Assembly: GCF_014837245.1 (NCBI RefSeq)
Contig: NZ_JACYFU010000002.1
Coordinates: forward strand, 372,001-436,000
Reading direction: 5' to 3'
DNA: 64,000 nucleotides
Origin: Devosia oryzisoli
GTDB taxonomy: Bacteria; Pseudomonadota; Alphaproteobacteria; Rhizobiales; Devosiaceae
This document shows, piece by piece, positions 1-6,681 of the stretch. The position numbers were made by a program, and so were the translations under genes. The notes beneath the pieces are model-generated. The model was not told the DNA's origin and did not search any database. It saw only the letters and a program-made list of their open reading frames with translations. The first letter of the stretch is position 1. Each line of letters begins with the position of its first letter.

Positions 1-663
1 CAAGGGCCGGAGGCGGCCGCCGTGCTGGCGCGCTTAGTGCCGGAAACCGCTGACCTGGCGTTCATGGAATATGGCCTTTACGATTGGAACGGCATTGGCC
101 TTTCCGTCTCCCGATCCGGCTATACCGGGGAAGATGGCTTTGAAATCCGCTGCTACGCGGAGCATGCCGAAACCCTATGGGACGCGCTCCTGGCCGACGA
201 CCGGGTCAAGCCCATCGGGCTCGGTGCGCGCGATAGCCTGCGGCTTGAAGCCGGGCTGCCGCTTTACGGGCACGACCTCGATCTCACGACCTCCCCCGTC
301 GAGGCCGATCTGGGATTTGCCATTTCCAAACGACGCCGGGAGGCCGCCGATTTCCCGGGTGCCGCGCGCATATTGGCAGAGCGATCTGAGGGGCCGAAGC
401 GCAAGCGCGTCGGCCTCATCGTCGAGGGAGCGCCGGCCCGCGAGGGCGCAGCCATTCTCGATGCAGATGGCGCGCCCATCGGCATCGTCACCAGCGGTGG
501 ATTTGCGCCGACGCTGGGCAAGGCCATCGCCCTTGGGTTCGTGCCGCCCGACTTCGCTCAGGCAGAGACGGTTCTGCAGGTCTCCGTCCGCGGCCGGCCA
601 CAGCCCGCCCGTGTCGTCCCCACTCCCTTCGTTCCCCACCGTTACCACCGTAAGACAGCCTGA
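1..663 (+). CDS. gcvT: Aminomethyltransferase GcvT (T protein), 5'-truncated by the window edge
   Basis: T protein of the glycine cleavage system; moves the methylene group from the H-protein aminomethyl arm to tetrahydrofolate and releases ammonia. The frame is open from base 1, so the gene enters from outside. About 220 residues are visible against roughly 365-380 for the family, so the N-terminal part is missing. The visible part has family blocks: SGYTGEDGFEI, GLGARDSLRLEAGLPLYGHDL, and the late GIVTSGGFAPTLGKAIALG segment of the C-terminal beta-barrel. It is followed 7 bases later by gcvH in the same direction, so it is the upstream member of a gcvTHP operon. A glycine riboswitch, if present, would lie outside the window. 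Confidence 0.96.
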   Translation, partial: QGPEAAAVLARLVPETADLAFMEYGLYDWNGIGLSVSRSGYTGEDGFEIRCYAEHAETLWDALLADDRVKPIGLGARDSLRLEAGLPLYGHDLDLTTSPVEADLGFAISKRRREAADFPGAARILAERSEGPKRKRVGLIVEGAPAREGAAILDADGAPIGIVTSGGFAPTLGKAIALGFVPPDFAQAETVLQVSVRGRPQPARVVPTPFVPHRYHRKTA

Positions 664-670
664 GGCTTCC

Positions 671-1036
671 ATGACCACAAAGTTCACGCCAGACCACGAA
701 TACATCCGCATCGAAGGTGACACCGGGATCGTGGGAATCACGCAGTTCGCGCAGGAGCAGTTGGGCGACATCGTCTTCATCGAACTCCCAGCCATCGGCA
801 AGGTGCTCAAGAAGGGCGACGAGGCAGCCGTGGTCGAAAGCGTCAAGGCGGCATCGGAAATCTACGCCCCGGTAAGCGGCACGGTGAGCGAGGTCAATGC
901 GGCGCTATCAACCGAGCCGGGTCTCGTCAACGCCGATCCCGAAGCGGGCGGCTGGATGTTCAAGCTCACCCTGGCGGACGTCACGGAGACCGAAACGCTG
1001 CTCGACGACGCGGCCTATGCGGACCTGACGAAATAA
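671..1036 (+). CDS. gcvH: Glycine cleavage system H protein
   Basis: Lipoyl carrier protein of the glycine cleavage system, 121 residues, a normal length. The lipoylated lysine is Lys59 in the motif ESVKAAS, in a small biotinyl/lipoyl-type barrel. The ATG at 671 was chosen because the protein then begins MTTKFTPDHEYI, the standard H-protein start; the frame is open further upstream, but that extension overlaps gcvT and has no family similarity. It lies between gcvT (7-base gap) and gcvPA (2-base gap), as expected for one transcript. The lipoate must come from LipA/LipB, which are not in this window. Confidence 0.97.
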   Translation: MTTKFTPDHEYIRIEGDTGIVGITQFAQEQLGDIVFIELPAIGKVLKKGDEAAVVESVKAASEIYAPVSGTVSEVNAALSTEPGLVNADPEAGGWMFKLTLADVTETETLLDDAAYADLTK

Positions 1037-1038
1037 CC

Positions 1039-2382
1039 ATGCGGTATCTCCCTCATTCGGAAGCCGAGCGCGCGCAGATGCTCGGTGCCATCGGCGCGGC
1101 AGACGTCGATGCGCTGTTCAGCGCCGTGCCCGCCTCGGCCCTCAAGTCGTTTTCTCTCGACCTACCGACGCACAGCCCGGAATATCTGGTCGAGGCGCAT
1201 ATGCGCGCCCTCGCCGGCAAGAACCGCGCCGCCGGAGACGGCCCCTTCTTCATCGGCGCAGGCGCCTATCGGCACCATGTCCCCGCCACTGTAGACCATC
1301 TGATACAACGCTCGGAATGGCTAACGGCCTATACGCCGTACCAGCCGGAAATCTCGCAGGGCACCTTGCAGATGCTCTTCGAGTTCCAGACGCAGGTGGC
1401 CAAGATCACCGGCATGGACGTGGCCAATGCCTCCTTGTACGACGGCTCGACCGGGACGGCAGAAGCCGTGCTGATGGCCCGCCGCCTGACCCGAAAGTCG
1501 CGCATCATACTTTCAGGGGGCCTGCATCCGCACTATCGGGACGTCGTCAAAGCCTATCTCAAGGACGACCAAGACCTGATTTGCCTGTCCCCTTCTCCGG
1601 AGGGGCAGGGCGATATCCTCGACCACATCGATGTTAACACGGCCGCCATTGTCGTCCAGACGCCGGACTTCTTCGGTCACCTGCGAGACCTTCAGGCCGC
1701 GGCCGACGCTGCCCACGCGCAGGGCGCCCTGCTGATCGTGGTGGTGACCGAGGTCGTTTCGCTCGGGCTCCTGGAGGCGCCGGGCGCTCTGGGCGCCGAT
1801 ATCGTCGTGTGCGAGGGCCAGAGCATCGGCAACGCGCTCAATTTTGGCGGGCCCTATCTGGGCCTGATGGCGACGCGCAAGGAGTTCGTCCGGCAGATGC
1901 CGGGGCGGCTGTGCGGCGAAACCGTCGATGCAGAAGGCAATCGCGGCTTCGTCCTCACGCTGTCGACACGCGAACAGCATATCCGGCGCGAAAAGGCGAC
2001 GAGCAACATCTGCACCAATTCGGGGCTCTGCGCCCTCGCCTTCTCGATTCACATGGCGCTGCTGGGAGAAGCAGGCTTCGTGCGGCTGGCCCGGCTCAAC
2101 CATGCCCGGGCCATCGCGCTTGCCGAGGCGGTGGCCGCCGTCCCGGGCGTGAGCGTGCTCAACAAGAACTTCTTCAACGAAATCACCATCCGCGTGGCGC
2201 AGCCTGCGGTGGGTCTGGTGGAACGGCTCGCCCAGCGAGGGATCCTCGCCGGTGTCCCGGCGAGCCGTCTCCTGCCCGAGGCACCGGAAGTGGACGACCT
2301 GATCGTTCTTGCGGTGACCGAACTCACCACCGAGAGCGATATCGCCTCGCTCTGCGCCGCGCTGACGGAGGAACTGGCATGA
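1039..2382 (+). CDS. gcvPA: Glycine dehydrogenase (decarboxylating) subunit 1
   Basis: N-terminal half of the P protein in organisms that split glycine decarboxylase into two chains; 447 residues, the usual size. It pairs with GcvPB (next gene) to decarboxylate glycine and load the aminomethyl group onto GcvH. It starts MRYLPHSEAER and has the family blocks FIGAGAYRHHVPATVD, YTPYQPEISQGTLQ and EGQSIGNALNFGGPYLG. The PLP lysine is carried by the partner chain. The stop codon overlaps the start of gcvPB by four bases (ATGA), which suggests translational coupling and equal output of the two subunits. Confidence 0.97.
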   Translation: MRYLPHSEAERAQMLGAIGAADVDALFSAVPASALKSFSLDLPTHSPEYLVEAHMRALAGKNRAAGDGPFFIGAGAYRHHVPATVDHLIQRSEWLTAYTPYQPEISQGTLQMLFEFQTQVAKITGMDVANASLYDGSTGTAEAVLMARRLTRKSRIILSGGLHPHYRDVVKAYLKDDQDLICLSPSPEGQGDILDHIDVNTAAIVVQTPDFFGHLRDLQAAADAAHAQGALLIVVVTEVVSLGLLEAPGALGADIVVCEGQSIGNALNFGGPYLGLMATRKEFVRQMPGRLCGETVDAEGNRGFVLTLSTREQHIRREKATSNICTNSGLCALAFSIHMALLGEAGFVRLARLNHARAIALAEAVAAVPGVSVLNKNFFNEITIRVAQPAVGLVERLAQRGILAGVPASRLLPEAPEVDDLIVLAVTELTTESDIASLCAALTEELA

Positions 2383-3923
2383 GCATGAACTCCCAGGGCC
2401 GGCCCACCGGCATTGGCACGCTCGGCACATCGGCTACGGGCTCGGCTCTTCTGCCCGAGGAACCGTTGCTGTTCGAGATCGGCGACACCGACCATTCCGG
2501 CGTCGACCTGCCGGATGTCGAACTCGGCGAGGACCGGCTTGGCGACTTTGCGCGCCGCAGCCCGCTTGACCTGCCGGGGCTGACTGAGCCGGAGGCGATG
2601 CGCCACTATGTGCGGCTGTCGCGTCTCAACCACTCGATCGACAGCGGCATGTATCCGCTCGGCTCGTGTACGATGAAGCACAATCCGCGGCTGAACGAAA
2701 AGATTGCGCGCCTGCCGGGTTTTGCCGACATCCATCCGCTGCAGCCGTTCTCCACGGTGCAGGGGGCGCTGGCGGTGATGGACCAGCTCTCGCACTGGCT
2801 AATGACGCTCACCAACATGGCCGCCGTGGCCCTGTCCCCCAAGGCCGGCGCCCACGGCGAACTCTTGGGCATGATGGCCATCAAGGCGGCGCAGGACGCC
2901 AGGGGCGAGGCCGGACGACGCATCGTGCTGGTTCCCGAGAGCGCGCACGGGACCAATCCCGCCACGGCGGCGTTCCTGGGCTACACGGTCAAGGCGGTGC
3001 CGGCGCGGGACGATGGCACGGTGGATGTCGAGGCCGTCAAGGCAGCGCTGTCGTCCGAGGTGGCGGCGATCATGCTGACCAATCCCAACACGTGCGGACT
3101 GTTCGAGCCTCAGGTGATCGATATCGCCAGGGCGGTTCATGAGGCCGGTGCCTTTTTCTACTGCGACGGCGCCAATTTCAACGCCATCATGGGCGTGGTG
3201 CGACCGGGGGACCTGGGCATCGACGCCATGCACATCAACCTGCACAAGACGTTCTCGACGCCACATGGCGGCGGCGGACCCGGCGCGGGTCCTGTCGTGC
3301 TTTCGGAGGCCTTGGCGCCCTTTGCTCCGGTGCCCTTCCTGCGCAAGACCTCGGGCGGCATCGAACTGGTGGAGCACGTGGGGGAGCAGGCGCTGGGCCG
3401 CGTCACGGCCTTCCAGGGCCAGATGGGCATGTATGTGCGGGCGCTGACCTACATGCTGAGCCACGGCGGGGATGGGCTGGCACAGGCGGCGCAGGATGCG
3501 GTGCTCAACGCCAATTACATCAAGGCACGCCTCGAGGCCGTGTTCTCGGTGCCCTTCCCCGACTATCCGACCATGCACGAGGCGCTGTTCGACGACAGCT
3601 TCCTCAAGGGCACGGGCGTCTCGACGCTGGACTTCGCCAAGGCGCTGATCGATGAGGGCTTCCACCCCATGACCATGTACTTTCCGCTGGTCGTGCACGG
3701 CGCAATGCTGGTCGAGCCCACCGAGAGCGAGAGCAAGCAGACACTGGATCGGTTCTGCGACGTCATGCTGGCCCTGGCTGAGGCCGCCAAAGCCGGCCAG
3801 AGCGAGCGGTTCACCGGAGCGCCTTTCAAGGCTCCCAGACGCCGGCTCGACGAAACACGGGCTGCCCGCCAGCCCGTGTTGAAATGGGAGCGGGAGAGCG
3901 AGGTCCCGCAAGCGGCAGAATGA
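2379..3923 (+). CDS. gcvPB: Glycine dehydrogenase (decarboxylating) subunit 2
   Basis: C-terminal, PLP-binding half of split glycine decarboxylase, 514 residues. The Schiff-base lysine is Lys290 in NLHKTFSTPHGGGGPG, a hallmark of this family, and the substrate-side block YPLGSCTMKHNPR is present. The ATG at 2379 overlaps the gcvPA stop (ATGA); a second ATG two codons later is also possible. The frame is open upstream but that part is only the shadow of gcvPA. The gene ends the operon: a perfect 11-bp hairpin follows the stop codon by two bases. Confidence 0.96.
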   Translation: MSMNSQGRPTGIGTLGTSATGSALLPEEPLLFEIGDTDHSGVDLPDVELGEDRLGDFARRSPLDLPGLTEPEAMRHYVRLSRLNHSIDSGMYPLGSCTMKHNPRLNEKIARLPGFADIHPLQPFSTVQGALAVMDQLSHWLMTLTNMAAVALSPKAGAHGELLGMMAIKAAQDARGEAGRRIVLVPESAHGTNPATAAFLGYTVKAVPARDDGTVDVEAVKAALSSEVAAIMLTNPNTCGLFEPQVIDIARAVHEAGAFFYCDGANFNAIMGVVRPGDLGIDAMHINLHKTFSTPHGGGGPGAGPVVLSEALAPFAPVPFLRKTSGGIELVEHVGEQALGRVTAFQGQMGMYVRALTYMLSHGGDGLAQAAQDAVLNANYIKARLEAVFSVPFPDYPTMHEALFDDSFLKGTGVSTLDFAKALIDEGFHPMTMYFPLVVHGAMLVEPTESESKQTLDRFCDVMLALAEAAKAGQSERFTGAPFKAPRRRLDETRAARQPVLKWERESEVPQAAE

Positions 3924-3924
3924 C

Positions 3925-3954
3925 AAATGGCGGCCCGAGGCCGCCATTTTCTTT
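3925..3954 (+). terminator. Rho-independent terminator after gcvPB, probably bidirectional
   Basis: Arms 3925-3935 (AAATGGCGGCC) and 3939-3949 (GGCCGCCATTT) are perfectly complementary over 11 bp with a 3-base loop, followed by TTTTCTTTC. The A-rich left flank gives a shorter U tract on the other strand, where the lipoprotein gene ends at 3979, so it may serve both convergent genes. Confidence 0.9.
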
Positions 3955-3978
3955 CAAGCCACTCGATAGGGTCCGCCG

Positions 3979-4557
3979 CTAGCCGCGGGTGTCGAAGCCG
4001 ACCCAGATGGTGATCTTTTCGCCCCCGAGATAGGGAATGGCGACGTTCTCCACGACCTTCACGAACTCGCCGGAATTGTTTTCCGGCGTGATCGCCACGG
4101 GGATGGTGTACTTCTCCGAGAACACCGCCTGACCGTCGCGCTCCACCGCAAAGCGGATCGGCGCGTTGACCGATTTCTGCGAGCCTGCCGGCCCGAGCAG
4201 AACGCGGCCCGAAACACCCATATTCACGGTGATCAATCCGTCCGAGACAACGCAGTTGCGCGTGCTCTCGTCGATGACGCCCTGGTATTGGAGCGCCTTG
4301 GGGTCACCGGTGCGGCCGTTTCCATAGTAGAACATGGCCTCTCCACCGAGGCGAACCCGGATGGGCGGGCATTCGGTCGCAATGGCGGGCAAGGCGTTGG
4401 TCTGGGCCTGCGCCACGGCTGCGGGAGCAGCAGGAGCGTTCTGCAGGGAGGGATTGGAGCCGCTCCCGCCACCGAACATGCCCCCTATGGAACAGCCTGC
4501 GAGCAGAGCGGCAAGGCCTGCCGAAGCGGTGAGTTTGAGGACCGACTGAAGGTTCAT
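3979..4557 (-). CDS. Conserved lipoprotein of unknown function
   Basis: 192-residue protein with a signal peptide and a lipobox (LLAGC, Cys near residue 21), so it should be lipidated and anchored in the envelope. After the Cys comes a Gly/Ser/Ala/Pro-rich linker and then a beta-rich domain with about two further cysteines (TECPPIRV, STRNCVV). No enzyme motif is seen. The start at 4557 (MNLQSVLK) puts the signal peptide first; the longer frame upstream would bury it. It is 16 bases downstream of the peroxiredoxin gene on the same strand, so the two are probably co-transcribed. I do not recognise a named function. Confidence 0.75.
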   Translation of the reverse strand: MNLQSVLKLTASAGLAALLAGCSIGGMFGGGSGSNPSLQNAPAAPAAVAQAQTNALPAIATECPPIRVRLGGEAMFYYGNGRTGDPKALQYQGVIDESTRNCVVSDGLITVNMGVSGRVLLGPAGSQKSVNAPIRFAVERDGQAVFSEKYTIPVAITPENNSGEFVKVVENVAIPYLGGEKITIWVGFDTRG

Positions 4558-4573
4558 GGACACACTCCGGAAC

Positions 4574-5068
4574 TTAGGCATTGGCCGCTTCGAGCGCCAT
4601 GAGGATAGCGGGAGCTCCGCTGGCGTTGACGCCCGGGCCGTCTTCCACGAAGAGGTCGCGCACCACGCCATTTTCAATGATTATGGCAGCGCGGCCGAAC
4701 CGTAGGCCCAAGCCCGGCGCAGACAGATCCTTGTCGAGGCCGAGGGCCTTGGCAAATGTCCCATTGCCATCGGCGATGAAGTCGACCTGCCCCAGGGCAT
4801 CGGACGCCTCGGCCCAGGCCTTCATCACGTGGTGATCGTTCACCGAGGCGCACACGATGCGCTCGACCCCTGCCGCCCGCAGCTTGTCGGCATTGGCCAC
4901 GAAGCCGGGCAGATGATTGACGTGGCAGGTCGGCGTAAAGGCGCCGGGAACAGTGAACAACACCACCCGCTTGCCCGCCAGCGCCTCTGTGCTGGTCGTA
5001 TCAGTGGTGCCCGATGCCGTTACCAGTTTGATCCCCACCGACGGGATCGCATCACCACGATCGATCAT
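4574..5068 (-). CDS. Peroxiredoxin, Prx5-like (AhpC/TSA/redoxin family)
   Basis: Thiol peroxidase of 164 residues that reduces hydrogen peroxide and alkyl hydroperoxides, probably with glutathione or glutaredoxin as reductant. The peroxidatic cysteine is Cys48 in PGAFTPTCHVNHLPGF, the Prx5 signature; a second cysteine is Cys73 (RIVCASVND). The start at 5068 (MIDRGDAIP) gives the normal Prx5 N-terminus; an upstream in-frame start would add 26 residues without family similarity. It precedes the lipoprotein gene in a likely two-gene unit. Which reductant it uses cannot be read from the sequence. Confidence 0.93.
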   Translation of the reverse strand: MIDRGDAIPSVGIKLVTASGTTDTTSTEALAGKRVVLFTVPGAFTPTCHVNHLPGFVANADKLRAAGVERIVCASVNDHHVMKAWAEASDALGQVDFIADGNGTFAKALGLDKDLSAPGLGLRFGRAAIIIENGVVRDLFVEDGPGVNASGAPAILMALEAANA

Positions 5069-5175
5069 CAACAACGCCCCATGCCAGCGGCTCAGCCGCC
5101 CTACTAAAATTGCTGGCACAGCCGATAGGCGGCTTTGCCCCCGCACACAAGACCTGTCGGCCCTGCGCCTGTACC

Positions 5176-5988
5176 TTACCCTTTCGGCGGCGCGACTGGC
5201 GTGCCGATAACTTCGAAAGGTCCCCTCGAGGTCATGAACGCAATCCGCACGTTCAGGCCATGGAGGGCACTATTGTCGGTTTTGCCCAAGATAGGAAGGA
5301 CGACTAGGTCGCCTTGCAGGCTTTTTTGCGGCGCGCCGAACAGGAGGCCACCCTCCCCGGCACTGGCGATGAGGCTATCGGGATCGACGTCCGGGTCCGA
5401 GAGCTCGACCACCAGGCCGTCACCGTCCGGCGCCCAGCGCATGCCCCCGAGCGGCGCCTCCCCCTCCTCCCACGCAATCGGCACCTCGGCCAATGCCTGC
5501 CGGATGCGCAGTCCGTTCGGACGGTCCGGCGCAGCGTCTTGGAGCGGCAGGGAAAAGCTTGCCTGCGCCGGAATGCAGATGTCCGAACAGATGCCAAGAA
5601 CGGCGGCAAGCTCGAGCCTGGGCACGGGGTCCTGCGCCTCGATGGTCAGCGGCAGGACAGTGTGCCCATAATAGACGTAGTCGAGATAGCCCTGTTGCGC
5701 ATCCCGCACGGGATATGGCCAGTCAATAGCCACCGCTGCAACGCCGCTCGATCCGGAGCTGTCGAGTTCGGTGGGAAGGCCAGTCTCTCCCGGCACGCGC
5801 CAATAGGTCTTGGTGCTCGGCGGCATATCGATTTCGATGGCCGCACGGGTGGTGCCGTCCGCGTCGACGACACCGGTGCTGATCAGGCGCAGCTTCACGC
5901 CCGGGGCAACTTCCTGCCACGGGGTTTCGCCGGCCATTACGGGTTGGGCGAACAATACAGCAGCAAAGAGAACCGATAGCGCACGCAT
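5176..5988 (-). CDS. Periplasmic DsbD N-terminal (alpha)-domain protein
   Basis: 270-residue exported protein matching the N-terminal domain found in thiol:disulfide interchange protein DsbD, which passes electrons to periplasmic partners. Signal peptide at residues 1-18 (MRALSVLFAAVLFAQPVMA), then an immunoglobulin-like fold, with the family motif GICSDICIPAQA near residues 133-144 holding a pair of cysteines four residues apart. There is no transmembrane beta domain and no C-terminal thioredoxin domain, so it stands alone. The start was chosen because it places the signal peptide first. The likely electron donor would be a separate CcdA/ScsB-type protein elsewhere. The next gene, yqgE, is divergent with a 117-bp gap. 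Confidence 0.85.
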   Translation of the reverse strand: MRALSVLFAAVLFAQPVMAGETPWQEVAPGVKLRLISTGVVDADGTTRAAIEIDMPPSTKTYWRVPGETGLPTELDSSGSSGVAAVAIDWPYPVRDAQQGYLDYVYYGHTVLPLTIEAQDPVPRLELAAVLGICSDICIPAQASFSLPLQDAAPDRPNGLRIRQALAEVPIAWEEGEAPLGGMRWAPDGDGLVVELSDPDVDPDSLIASAGEGGLLFGAPQKSLQGDLVVLPILGKTDNSALHGLNVRIAFMTSRGPFEVIGTPVAPPKG

Positions 5989-6105
5989 GAGTGAGCCATT
6001 TAGCGCAGCATATGGTGAAGGAATAGCTGACGGCAGATCAGGGCTTCGTGAGCCGAGGCTCACATGTGCTTGGAATTGTCGCTTCCGCACCTTACACTTG
6101 GTGGC

Positions 6106-6681
6106 ATGAACTCGCTTGAAGGACAATTTCTGGTCGCCATGCCGGACATGGTGGATGAACGCTTCGCCGAAAGCGTGATCCTGATCGTCGGTCACGGGTC
6201 GGAAGGGGCGATGGGGCTGGTCGTCAACCACGAGCTTGCCGAGGTGCGCTTCGCCGACATTCTCGACGAACTCGATCTGGGTGACCCTGATGCGGTGATC
6301 CGCCTGCCAGACAGCATCCGCGAGCGCGCCGTGATGCGCGGCGGCCCGGTGGAAAAAGGCCGCGGCTTTGTCATCCATTCGGCCGATTATCATTCCAGCA
6401 ACACCTATCCGGTCACCGACGACATCGGCCTGACGGCGACGCTCGATATCCTCAAGGCCATGGCCTTCGGCCCCGCGCCCAACGCCTATCTCTTTGCCCT
6501 GGGCTGCTGCGGCTGGAGCCCCGGGCAATTGGAAGCGGAAATCGGTGCAAATGGCTGGCTGACGGCGCCCTTCGATCGGGATCTGCTGTTCAGCGTTCCG
6601 GTCGAGCAGCGATACGAGCATGCCCTGGCCAGCCTCAACATCACGCGCGCTTCCCTCAGCACCGAAGCGGGGCACGGATAG
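6106..6681 (+). CDS. YqgE/AlgH (UPF0301) family protein
   Basis: 191-residue member of the widely conserved UPF0301 family, whose biochemical role is not settled. Family blocks: MNSLEGQFLVAMP at the start, MGLVVNHEL, GGPVEKGRGFVIHS, and the C-terminal ALGCCGWSPGQLEAEI. The ATG at 6106 matches the family start; a 14-residue extension upstream is open but unlike the family. The stop codon at 6679-6681 directly abuts the stop of the convergent GGDEF-EAL gene with no spacer, so any terminator must lie inside coding sequence. Confidence 0.93.
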   Translation: MNSLEGQFLVAMPDMVDERFAESVILIVGHGSEGAMGLVVNHELAEVRFADILDELDLGDPDAVIRLPDSIRERAVMRGGPVEKGRGFVIHSADYHSSNTYPVTDDIGLTATLDILKAMAFGPAPNAYLFALGCCGWSPGQLEAEIGANGWLTAPFDRDLLFSVPVEQRYEHALASLNITRASLSTEAGHG

